This document shows, piece after piece, positions 33,013 to 40,762 of a stretch of DNA of 44,262 bases (positions within the stretch are counted from its first letter, which is position 1; every line of letters starts with the position of its first letter). Below the pieces are notes generated by a model. That model saw nothing but the letters and a program-made list of their open reading frames with translations, was not told the DNA's origin and searched no databases. Source of the DNA: Gemmatimonadales bacterium (GTDB lineage: Bacteria; Gemmatimonadota; Gemmatimonadetes; Palauibacterales; Palauibacteraceae). The stretch is from assembly GCA_009841005.1 (NCBI GenBank), contig VXMR01000155.1:1-44262 (forward strand), in the 5' to 3' direction. The translations under genes were made by a program, and so were the position numbers.

Positions 33013-34367
33013 GGCCTGCGCTGCCGGACGGTGACGGTGATCGGCCCTTTGACGCCGATCCCGTTGCTGAACTGCTTCGGAGCGTCGCTCGAAGCCGGTT
33101 CGAGGCGCAGGCGCTGAGCGAAGCTGGCGTGGGCGAACACGAACATCCTCTCCGCAAACCCGCCGAACGGGCAGCTCCGGTCCGCGACGCCGAACGGGAT
33201 GTAGCCGTGTTCAGGGCATCCGCGATCCCTCGGCCCCGGTTCCTCCAGCCAGCGTTCCGGTCGGAAGTCCTCCGGGCGGTCCCAGTAGTCGGTTCTGCGG
33301 TGCAGCACACGCGCCCCGACGTTGGTGACGGTCCCCTTCGGAACGAGATGGCCGCCTACGATGCGGTCCTCGCGCGGGCGCACCGGCAGCAGGACATAGG
33401 CCGGCGGGGCCAGTCGAACCGTCTCCTGAAAGACGGCCCGGGCGTAGGACAGCTTCTCGAAGTCGGCGACTTCGACGGGGCGGTCTCCCAGGACCTCGTC
33501 AACCTCCTGCTCCAGGCGGCGTTGCGCTGCGGGTGCCTGGGCGAGGAAATGGACACCGTAGGTCATCGCGGCGGCGGGCGCGTCCGGGTAGCCGCAGAGG
33601 AAGGCGAGCGCCTCGTCGCGGATCTCCTTGTCGGTGAGGTGGGACGCGCCGTGGACGCCCTCGTCCCTCGCCCGGACGTAGTGGGCGACCATGTTGTCGA
33701 CGGGCCGGGCCTGATCCTTCGCCCGTCGGATGGCTTCTTGAACTACATCGTCCATCGCCCTGAGCCAGCGCCGAATCGGAATGTAGAACGGCGAGTACTG
33801 CTTCGTGAGCACGGATGCTCCCGGGAAGAGCGCCAGAAAGAGATCCACCTTCACGGCCTTCAGAACGTTCAGCTGAACGGACGTCGGGACGGCCAGGTCC
33901 CGGCCGACGACCGCGTCGAGCAGCGTCCGCGAGGTGAAGACGTCGAACTCCTCTTTAATGTCGATCGTGGTTCCCGGCCGGCACCTCTGGCGCATGGCCA
34001 GGGCACCGTCCCTGATGATGTCGCCGTAGCCGCGCATGCTGCTCTCGTCGAGCCCCGCCAACATCAGCGAACGTCGCTGTTCGTGCTCCTGGTCGAGGAG
34101 CGTAGCGAGACAGCTCTCGAGCATCGGGCCGGTCGGAAACCACTTCAGGAAGTGGGGCTCCTGGACGTCCGGTACGAGACGGGCGTCGAACACGGCGCAG
34201 CACTTGAGAAACGGAAGCTCGTAGAACACGATGTCGCCGTATTCCCGGTGGAGTTCTTCCATGAACCCGGGGAAGTCGGACTGTCGCCGGAGCAGATTGC
34301 CGAATCGGCGCCCCTTGGGACCAGGGGGCAGGCTCGGCGATTCCGAATTGGTTGATGTCATCGCCAC
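33009..34367 (-). CDS. Atypical cytochrome P450
   Basis: The 452-residue protein is P450-like throughout and resembles the eukaryote-like CYP classes more than the one at 9894. It has a proline-rich start (SLPPGPKGRRFGN), ExxR as ETVR (315-318) and F-R-P-E-R-W. The haem loop FGVADRSCPFGG has candidate proximal Cys399. Two key motifs deviate. The I-helix reads C-G-Y-P-D-A-P-A (258-265), lacking the usual Thr and the normal A-G-x-D/E-T-T spacing. The haem loop lacks the first and last glycines of FxxGxRxCxG. It may not activate O2 in the normal way, and could be a peroxygenase, an isomerase-like P450 or a weakened enzyme. It lies 11 bp downstream of the RND gene in an operon. Confidence 0.85.
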   Translation of the reverse strand: MAMTSTNSESPSLPPGPKGRRFGNLLRRQSDFPGFMEELHREYGDIVFYELPFLKCCAVFDARLVPDVQEPHFLKWFPTGPMLESCLATLLDQEHEQRRSLMLAGLDESSMRGYGDIIRDGALAMRQRCRPGTTIDIKEEFDVFTSRTLLDAVVGRDLAVPTSVQLNVLKAVKVDLFLALFPGASVLTKQYSPFYIPIRRWLRAMDDVVQEAIRRAKDQARPVDNMVAHYVRARDEGVHGASHLTDKEIRDEALAFLCGYPDAPAAAMTYGVHFLAQAPAAQRRLEQEVDEVLGDRPVEVADFEKLSYARAVFQETVRLAPPAYVLLPVRPREDRIVGGHLVPKGTVTNVGARVLHRRTDYWDRPEDFRPERWLEEPGPRDRGCPEHGYIPFGVADRSCPFGGFAERMFVFAHASFAQRLRLEPASSDAPKQFSNGIGVKGPITVTVRQRRP

Positions 34368-34378
34368 CTCTCCTCGAT

Positions 34379-37300
34379 CTAGTCGTCTGCAACTGCTCTC
34401 GGTGCAACGCGGATTTCTGCTACGGACCGCAGGGAGTTGACGACGGTGGACCGTGTGCGCCGCGTCGTGGCGCGGAGGTGCAGGGCCGTCAATGCAGGCA
34501 CGACAAGCATTAGGATGCCCGTCGCGAAGACGATGCCGAAGCCGATGGACGCGGCGAAGGGGATGAGAAACTGCGCCTGAATGGCCGATTCGAGCAGGAG
34601 CGGCGTGAAGGCCAGGAACGTCGTCGCCGACGTGAGAAAGATCGGACGGAAACGGGCCTTCGCCCCATCGATAATCGCGTTCCTGGCGGGAACCCCATCC
34701 CGCAGTTTCCTGTTGATGAAGTCGACCATGACCAAGGAATCGTTCACAACGACCCCGTTGAGGCCGAGGATTCCCATCATGGAAACGATGCTCAGGTCGA
34801 TGCCGATGATCAGATGACCGAGGATGGCGCCGATGAGGCCGAAGGGAATGACGGCCATGATGATGAGAGGCTTCGTGTATGACCCCAGAGGAATCGCGAG
34901 TAGCGCAAAGATGACCAGCAGCGCAAGAACGAAGCCTCTCCCCAGGGCGTCCGTGGACTCGACCTGTTGCTGCTGTTCGCCTCCGAACGCATAGGTCAGT
35001 CCGGGGTTGGCCCCGGCGAGTTCCGGGAGAATCGTGTTCGCCAGGATCGCGGTGACCTCGGCGCCGGTCGTCACGTTCGTGTCCACGTCGGCGGTGACCG
35101 TGACCGTGCGCTGACCGTTCTTCCGCCGAATCGATGAGGGTGATATCTCCATCCTCACCGTGGCGACGCGGCTCAGGGGCACCGTGAAGCCGGTGGGCGT
35201 GCGGACCGTGTACCGTTCGACGTCGGCCGCCGTGTCCCGCTCGTCCAATGGAAGGCGCACGTAGACGCGGACATCCTCCGGGCCCCGCTGGAGGCGCAGC
35301 GCCTCGGTGCCGAAGAACGCCGCTCGCACCTGTCGGGCGAGCTCGCCCAGAGTGAGACCCAGCGTTTGCGCCTCGGGTCGCAGTTCGATCTGAATCTCCT
35401 GGAAGCCGGCCGAATGATCCGACTGGATGTCGAACACGCCCTGCAACTCCCGAAGACGCTCGACCGCGGAGTCGCCGATGGGACCCAGCCGCTCAGGGTC
35501 CGGATGCGAGAGGTCGATATGGACAGGGAGGCCAAGGTTGAGCAGCTCGGCCGTGAACCTGAGGCCTCGGGCCTCGGGCACGGCGCCGACTTCTTCCCGC
35601 CAATGCTGAAGAAAGGTGCTGGCGCTGATGTCCCGCTGCTGGGCGCCAAGCAGCTTGAACTCCACGCTGCCGATGTCGCCACCGGGTTTCAGATTCGGCT
35701 CCTGAACCAGTCCGCCTCCCCGTTCCAGTCCCGTCTTCATGCCGACCGCAAGCGTGACCGCGCTCAGGAGGGGCTCCGCCTTCTCGGGGCGACCGCTCGA
35801 CAGCCGGTCGATGGTCCGGCGGCCGGCCGCTTCGAGTTCCTCCGCGATCTCTGTCGTGCGCCATGCGGGCGTTCCCACCGGCATCTCGAGGTTCGCGGTC
35901 ACGATGTCGCCCTCCACGGGCTCGGAGAGGATCACGTCGATGATTCCCGCCGGCACCAGCGACACGCACAGGATGACCACGCCGACGGCGGAGGCCAGAA
36001 CCAGCTCGGGCAGACCGGTGGCGAGGCGCAGCCCCCGGTCCAGGGGGCCGGAGAGGAACCACTGGAACCCGTCGTTGACACGTTTCTGGGTCCAGGCAAG
36101 GAAACGATCCAGGGAATTGGAAGGCGTCCATTCCGGGCCCGGGAGATGGGACAGGTGGTTCGGCAGCACGAGAAGCGACTCCACCAGCGAAAGGAGGAGT
36201 ACGGAGATCACGATGATGGGAAACGCGCCCATCACCTCTCCGAAACCGCCGGGAAGGAAGAGCAGCGGAGAGAACGCCGCCACGGACGTCAGGACCGCGA
36301 AGATCAGGGGCTTCTTGATTTTCTGAGTGCCTCTGATCGCGGCGACGACCCCGCTGGCGCCTTTCTGGCGTTCCAGATGCACGTGCTCGGCGACGACGAT
36401 CGCGTCGTCCACCATGATGCCGATGGCCAGGACGAAGGCGAACATCGAGATGGCGTTGATGGAAACGTCGAGGACGAGCATCACGGCCAAGGCACCCGTG
36501 GCTGCAACAGCGATCCCGAGCGCGACCCAAAGAGCCAGCCGGATGTTCAGGAAGAGCGTCAGCGCAACAAAGACGAGCAGCAGCCCCAGGAAACCGTTCT
36601 TGACCAGAACGTAGACCTGTTCCCCGTAGATTTCCGCGTCGTTGTTCCAGATGGCGACCTCGACGCCGGTGGGCAGCGAAGGGAGGATCTCCCGCTCCAG
36701 GTGGTGCACCACCGCGTCCGCGACGTCCAGGACCTTCTCGCCGGCAGCCCGGTACACTTCGACGAAAGCCGCCGGCTGGCCGTTGTAGCGCGTAATCAGG
36801 TGAACGTCCTGAAAGCCGTCCCGCACGTCGGCCAGGTCGCCCAGACGTACGAGGGTCCCGTCGCCCTTGCTCAGGACGACGATCTCTTCGAAGTCGTACT
36901 CGCTGTAGCTCTGACCCGTCGTACGGACCCGCATTTCGGCGCCGACCGTCTCGATGCTGCCTGCCGCGAGGTCGAGCGAGCCGTCGCGGACCGCGCCGGC
37001 GATGTCTTCCAGCGTCAGGCCGAGAGCTTGCAACCTGTTCCGAGGCACTTCGACCGAGATCTCGTAGTCACGTACTCCTCGTGTTTCCACGTAGGAAACT
37101 TCGGGAAGCGAGGCGATCTGCTCCTCGGTACGGTATGCCAACTCCTTGAGAGCGCGCTCGGGAACGTCACCGTACAGGACCAGGCGGATCACGCTCTGAC
37201 GGTTGGCGCGCTCTCGAACCTCGGGACGCTCGGCGCCTCCGGGAAATGACTGGATGCTGCCGACCGCGGCCTCGATGTCGTTCAACGCACGGTTGATGTC

Positions 37301-37621
37301 CGCACCCGTCTCGAGCACCGCCATGACGGACGCCATGCCCTCGGCCGCGACGGAGGTCACATCCTTCACGCCGTTGACCGTCCCGACCCGCTCCTCGATT
37401 TTCAGGATGATCGACTCCTCTACCTCGTGCGGAGTCGCGCCGGGATAGGGCACGGTGATTTCGATGTGGTTGGAAGAGGGAACTGGATACATCTCCTGCA
37501 CGAGGCCGGGAAGCGAGGCGAGCCCCGCGGCCAGAATGAAGGCCATCAGGAGGTTGGCGGCCACCCCGTTTCGCGCCATGTAGGCGACGGCACCGCGCGA
37601 GTACGCGTCGTCGTTCTTCAC
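34379..37621 (-). CDS. RND-superfamily efflux permease (solo, second copy)
   Basis: The 1080-residue permease is paralogous to the protein at 22082-25279. They share MA-[RK]-NG-[VI]-AAN near the N-terminus, VPYPGA-[TA]-P-[HE]-EVEESI, the proton-relay pair D405-D406 in GIMVDDAIVVAEHV and V-V-V-N-D-S-L in the helix-10 region. There is no adaptor or outer-membrane factor gene in the cluster. The GTG start at 37621 lies 47 bp from the divergent SRPBCC start, so the two share a very short promoter region. It is followed after 11 bp by the atypical P450. Transport of the P450/FAD-oxidoreductase product is the simplest inference. Confidence 0.92.
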   Translation of the reverse strand: MKNDDAYSRGAVAYMARNGVAANLLMAFILAAGLASLPGLVQEMYPVPSSNHIEITVPYPGATPHEVEESIILKIEERVGTVNGVKDVTSVAAEGMASVMAVLETGADINRALNDIEAAVGSIQSFPGGAERPEVRERANRQSVIRLVLYGDVPERALKELAYRTEEQIASLPEVSYVETRGVRDYEISVEVPRNRLQALGLTLEDIAGAVRDGSLDLAAGSIETVGAEMRVRTTGQSYSEYDFEEIVVLSKGDGTLVRLGDLADVRDGFQDVHLITRYNGQPAAFVEVYRAAGEKVLDVADAVVHHLEREILPSLPTGVEVAIWNNDAEIYGEQVYVLVKNGFLGLLLVFVALTLFLNIRLALWVALGIAVAATGALAVMLVLDVSINAISMFAFVLAIGIMVDDAIVVAEHVHLERQKGASGVVAAIRGTQKIKKPLIFAVLTSVAAFSPLLFLPGGFGEVMGAFPIIVISVLLLSLVESLLVLPNHLSHLPGPEWTPSNSLDRFLAWTQKRVNDGFQWFLSGPLDRGLRLATGLPELVLASAVGVVILCVSLVPAGIIDVILSEPVEGDIVTANLEMPVGTPAWRTTEIAEELEAAGRRTIDRLSSGRPEKAEPLLSAVTLAVGMKTGLERGGGLVQEPNLKPGGDIGSVEFKLLGAQQRDISASTFLQHWREEVGAVPEARGLRFTAELLNLGLPVHIDLSHPDPERLGPIGDSAVERLRELQGVFDIQSDHSAGFQEIQIELRPEAQTLGLTLGELARQVRAAFFGTEALRLQRGPEDVRVYVRLPLDERDTAADVERYTVRTPTGFTVPLSRVATVRMEISPSSIRRKNGQRTVTVTADVDTNVTTGAEVTAILANTILPELAGANPGLTYAFGGEQQQQVESTDALGRGFVLALLVIFALLAIPLGSYTKPLIIMAVIPFGLIGAILGHLIIGIDLSIVSMMGILGLNGVVVNDSLVMVDFINRKLRDGVPARNAIIDGAKARFRPIFLTSATTFLAFTPLLLESAIQAQFLIPFAASIGFGIVFATGILMLVVPALTALHLRATTRRTRSTVVNSLRSVAEIRVAPRAVADD

Positions 37622-37668
37622 GAACCTGCGCCGTGCCTCTGTCCATCGGGACTGGAATCGGGAGCGCC

Positions 37669-38127
37669 ATGGAGCCGACGAAACGGAGTCTGACGATCAA
37701 CGCCTCGTGCGGAACCGTGTTCCGCGCCGTTGCCGATCTGGGTCACTTTTCCAAAGCTGTGCCTCAAATCGATCGCATCCAAATCCTGTCCGAGAGCACC
37801 GCCGGCGTCGGAACGCGTTTCCGCGAGACGCGGCTCGTGCGGGGCAGGGAAACCGCATCCGAGCTCAGGGTGGCCGAACTCGTGGAGAACGAAAGGGTTC
37901 GGTACGTCTCGGACACCTTTGGTACTCGCTGGAACAGCACGTTCACCGTCGCTCCGGCCGGCGACCGGACTCGGCTCACCATGGTGATCCAGGGGCGACC
38001 GTACAGGGTGCTGTCCAGGTTGGCGGCGCCCCTCATGAAGTTCCTCACCGCCAAGGCCGTTGCCGCCGACATGAAGGGCATCAAGGCATACGCGGAGAGC
38101 CTGGAGGAGTCTGCGGCGTCGGCGTGA
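37669..38127 (+). CDS. SRPBCC (START-like) family protein, second copy
   Basis: The 152-residue protein matches the protein at 13019-13465 along its whole length: F-S-K-A-V-P-Q-I, ILSESTAGVGTRFRETRLV and the C-terminal helix LSRLAAPLMKFLTAKAV. SRPBCC proteins bind or act on hydrophobic ligands in a central cavity. It is divergent from the RND/P450 operon with only 47 bp between starts, and is the only plus-strand gene of this cluster. The start at MEPTKRS (37669) aligns with the paralogue. The recurrence of SRPBCC with RND and P450 genes in two places suggests that it belongs to the same pathway. Confidence 0.85.
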   Translation: MEPTKRSLTINASCGTVFRAVADLGHFSKAVPQIDRIQILSESTAGVGTRFRETRLVRGRETASELRVAELVENERVRYVSDTFGTRWNSTFTVAPAGDRTRLTMVIQGRPYRVLSRLAAPLMKFLTAKAVAADMKGIKAYAESLEESAASA

Positions 38128-38194
38128 GGGCCAGACGTCCGCTTCCTTCCTTACCTCCATGCGGCAGGGCCTTCGGACCCGACCATGATGATGC

Positions 38195-38480
38195 CGACAA
38201 TGAGCCGGTCGGTTCTGCGACTCATTCGCTCGTTCGGTTTTCCGCTCATACGGTCACCATATTCGTCCTTGCTCTGAGGCACGGTTTCTCCAGGAAGGAA
38301 GCTCGATGGGATTGCTTCTGGAGGAAGGGACGGTTTTTATGAATTTGGAACAAAAACCGATGAGAGAGGGCGATTCTTATTGGGCGCTCGAGGCCGCTAC
38401 ACAGCTGCGGCGCAGGTCAGTTGCAACGTCGAGCCGCTCGGTGGGACGGCTCTCATCCGTTGGCCCCGGGCTGACGGTAA
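38195..38480 (-). repeat. Decayed duplicate of the FAD-oxidoreductase/regulator control region
   Basis: Bases 38240-38425 align with 31655-31852. The match includes the ATG-AGC-GG start of the oxidoreductase (here at about 38243-38245, minus strand) and the C-A-T-A-T promoter segment. It also covers the GCACGG...GGAAGGAAGCT block and both halves of the paired repeat with its TTTTATGAAT and GGGCGATTCTTATTG tails. The alignment ends at the regulator's last codons (GGTCAGTTGC). It then continues at 38433-38470 with the sequence found upstream of the regulator at 32661-32697. So the copy retains both flanks of the regulator gene but not the gene. The oxidoreductase reading frame is ruined after a few codons. 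Confidence 0.7.
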
Positions 38481-38816
38481 GGAACTCGGTCCGAAGCCTC
38501 TCCGTTCGCGGATCAGCCCGATCAGCCGGGCTCTCTCCTCAAGCGCTGTCTTGCTGCGATCCACGCCTCCGTCGACCTGCCATTATGGCGTGCCCTCGCC
38601 GGTGTAGAAGGCGGTCACTCGGACGGAGCCGGCCCGCGCCGCATCCCGGTCCGTTCCCAGGGCGACGGAAGCCTCGCACCACGCGGCGCTGCTCCGGCGG
38701 GTGAAGGCGTCCCACAGATCCTCCCGGCCCGCGCCAACGACCCGGGTCGCGACGAGCGCGTGCACCGGTTTGCCCTCGTGCTCGCGCCGGCCGAGCTCGC
38801 GCGTGACGGAGCCCAC
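38475..38816 (-). pseudogene. Truncated gene with an in-frame stop, possibly SRPBCC-like
   Basis: From GTG 38816 the frame has high third-position GC and encodes a segment (KPVHALVATRVVGAGREDLW, then D-A-F) resembling the start of an SRPBCC or AHSA1-type domain. It continues to VRVTAFYTGEGTP and stops at TAA 38583. Beyond the stop the same frame continues with coding-like sequence (QVDGGVDRSKTALEERARLI) before merging into the duplicated region near 38480. An interrupted or junction-damaged gene is the best reading. The family call is tentative. Confidence 0.35.
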
Positions 38817-38836
38817 GGGGCGGGTGGCGGCGTGGT

Positions 38837-40762
38837 TCAACGGCCGGGCCGCCTTTCCGAAAAGCCGATGTCGTCCACGACGACGGTGCCGGCCACCGTG
38901 TGGTCGAAGAGGAGGCGGATCTCCCGGGGTGTGGCCGGATCGAACGAAGGATTGGCTTCGACGAAGTCCGCGAGCGGGAGGGAGAAGGACTGGAGCACGA
39001 GTTCCCACTGGTTGTCGAAGGACTCCGCATCGTTGCGGCGCCGCACGACGGTCTCCAGGGGTCGGCGGATGGGCCCGTAGGCCGATAGCCGCACGCTCGC
39101 GGATTCGCCGTTCGCGTCCGTAACCACGACGGACAGATCCACCGGCTCATCGTCTTCGTCGCGAACGTCGTCCCGGCTGTCCTCGGCCGCGTCTTCCTCG
39201 CCGGAGGGCGCACCGGCGTCCGCGTCGTCGCCGTCGGGTCTTCGCGGCCCCGGTCGGCCCTCCACGGCCCCAAGCTGCAGATCGAGGTGGGAAGCGGCGC
39301 TCAGGCTCCACTCCGCAGCCAGCCCGTCCGGCAACGCGATGGAGTAGCTCGCGGGCGTCCCCACCGCGTCCTCGTCGCCGGCGACCCGGTTGTTCCAGCC
39401 CAGCCAGAGCGCGTTGTTGTCCTGCGAACTCGACGTCGTGGGCCGGTTCCGCGAGCGCAGGTCGAGGAGGTTCTCCCGCCACGTCCCGAGCGAGTCTCCC
39501 CTGAGCGTCACGCCCGGCGCCGTGCCGGTGGTGAGGTCGATGTCCTCCTCGAACGACGCGAGCGGCCGGAAGCCGCTCGACTCGAACTGCGTGATGTACA
39601 TTGTCTCGGGCAGCCAGCCCCCGATCACGCGATGGTCCCGGAACATCGGCATGTAATCGGGATTGTCGCGGAGCGTGGTCTCGAGGAAGGCGGAGATATA
39701 GATTTTCCCGAACTCGCGTTGCGCTTCGCCATCTATGAGTCCCCGCAGGTCGAGGCGCCGGGCGCTGCGCGGGCCATTGTCTTTGTTCCCCCAGACGGTA
39801 TTCCACTGTCCGTGATTGGCTCGGTACATGTAGATCGCGGTCTTGAAATAGTCGCCATTATCGGTGAACGACAGACGATTATAGAGGCGCAGACCGTGGA
39901 AGCTCGTGACATCGCCGTCGTGCGAGCCGTGGAACACCATGTAGTTGACGTTCTCGACGGGCACGAAGCGTCCAGTCGGAAGGTACTGTCCGTCTACCGG
40001 GGCGATCGCGATGATCGCGCGGATCCCGTGGTTGAAATCGAACTCCAGCGAAGCGTCGTCCGGATACCGTGACAACCGGTTGAAGGCCGCGGCGTGTCCG
40101 ACCGCCTCGCCTCCGCGGGAATGTCCGATGAGGGCGATGCGGTCGAAGTCGATCTTCCCGTGGAACGGTGTGGCTTCGTCCGCCGCGAACTCCTTGAAGG
40201 CGTCGATGTGTTTGAGGAGGAACCAGCCGCGCCCGTCGTTCTCGTTACGGATGCCGCCGTTGATGAAATTCATGTCGACGGAGGCGAACACGTAGCCCCG
40301 GCTGGCGAGCAACTCGCCGAGATAGCCGTATCCGGGGTCGGAGAAGTCCCTCATGTCGTGGTTCCCGTGCACGATGAGGACGAGCGGGAACGGGCCCTCG
40401 CCCTCGGGATACCATGCGCGTCCGTTGATCGGGAATTCCTTCGGCGTGAAGCCCCAGTAGTCGTTCCGTTCGCTCGCGGACGCGCCGAGAGAGACGAGCT
40501 TCGAGGCGTCGACCGTCTCCGTCACGATCGACACGGAGTCCCGGTACTCGGGCCGGCGCCCGTCCGTGCCGCTCCCGTAGTAGAGGCGCGAGACGCGATA
40601 CGGGCCGGGGAGGGTGGGATGGTCGGCGTCCAGCGACTGCTCGGCGAGGACCGTGGTGTGGTCCGACGGCGTGAGTCGCAGCGGGCCGTAGCAGCCCGAT
40701 ACGGTGACTGCCGCGGCGACGAAGGCGAGAGCCGGCATCGGGAAAACGCGCCGCCGGCTCAA
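38837..40762 (-). CDS. Alpha/beta-hydrolase lipoprotein with C-terminal accessory domain
   Basis: The 641-residue protein has a lipoprotein signal (ALAFVAAAVTVSGC lipobox) and an alpha/beta-hydrolase core. The oxyanion-region motif is L-V-L-I-V-H-G-N-H-D (about 128-137), the nucleophile elbow is GHSRGG (about 212-217) and a candidate His lies in the GSHDGD or downstream region. The core resembles the PHB-depolymerase and chlorophyllase-like esterases. After about residue 430 there is a second beta-rich domain interrupted by a long acidic insert, then a carbohydrate-binding-like terminus. The TTG start (40762) overlaps the preceding FAD oxidase stop (TTGA) and has a GGAGG site; ATG 40738 is the alternative. 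It should be a cell-surface esterase acting with the exported oxidase. Confidence 0.82.
   Translation of the reverse strand: MSRRRVFPMPALAFVAAAVTVSGCYGPLRLTPSDHTTVLAEQSLDADHPTLPGPYRVSRLYYGSGTDGRRPEYRDSVSIVTETVDASKLVSLGASASERNDYWGFTPKEFPINGRAWYPEGEGPFPLVLIVHGNHDMRDFSDPGYGYLGELLASRGYVFASVDMNFINGGIRNENDGRGWFLLKHIDAFKEFAADEATPFHGKIDFDRIALIGHSRGGEAVGHAAAFNRLSRYPDDASLEFDFNHGIRAIIAIAPVDGQYLPTGRFVPVENVNYMVFHGSHDGDVTSFHGLRLYNRLSFTDNGDYFKTAIYMYRANHGQWNTVWGNKDNGPRSARRLDLRGLIDGEAQREFGKIYISAFLETTLRDNPDYMPMFRDHRVIGGWLPETMYITQFESSGFRPLASFEEDIDLTTGTAPGVTLRGDSLGTWRENLLDLRSRNRPTTSSSQDNNALWLGWNNRVAGDEDAVGTPASYSIALPDGLAAEWSLSAASHLDLQLGAVEGRPGPRRPDGDDADAGAPSGEEDAAEDSRDDVRDEDDEPVDLSVVVTDANGESASVRLSAYGPIRRPLETVVRRRNDAESFDNQWELVLQSFSLPLADFVEANPSFDPATPREIRLLFDHTVAGTVVVDDIGFSERRPGR

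Noticed and set aside
35366..37249. Long plus-strand open frame opposite the second RND gene
   Set aside because: Same reason; it mirrors the permease codons.
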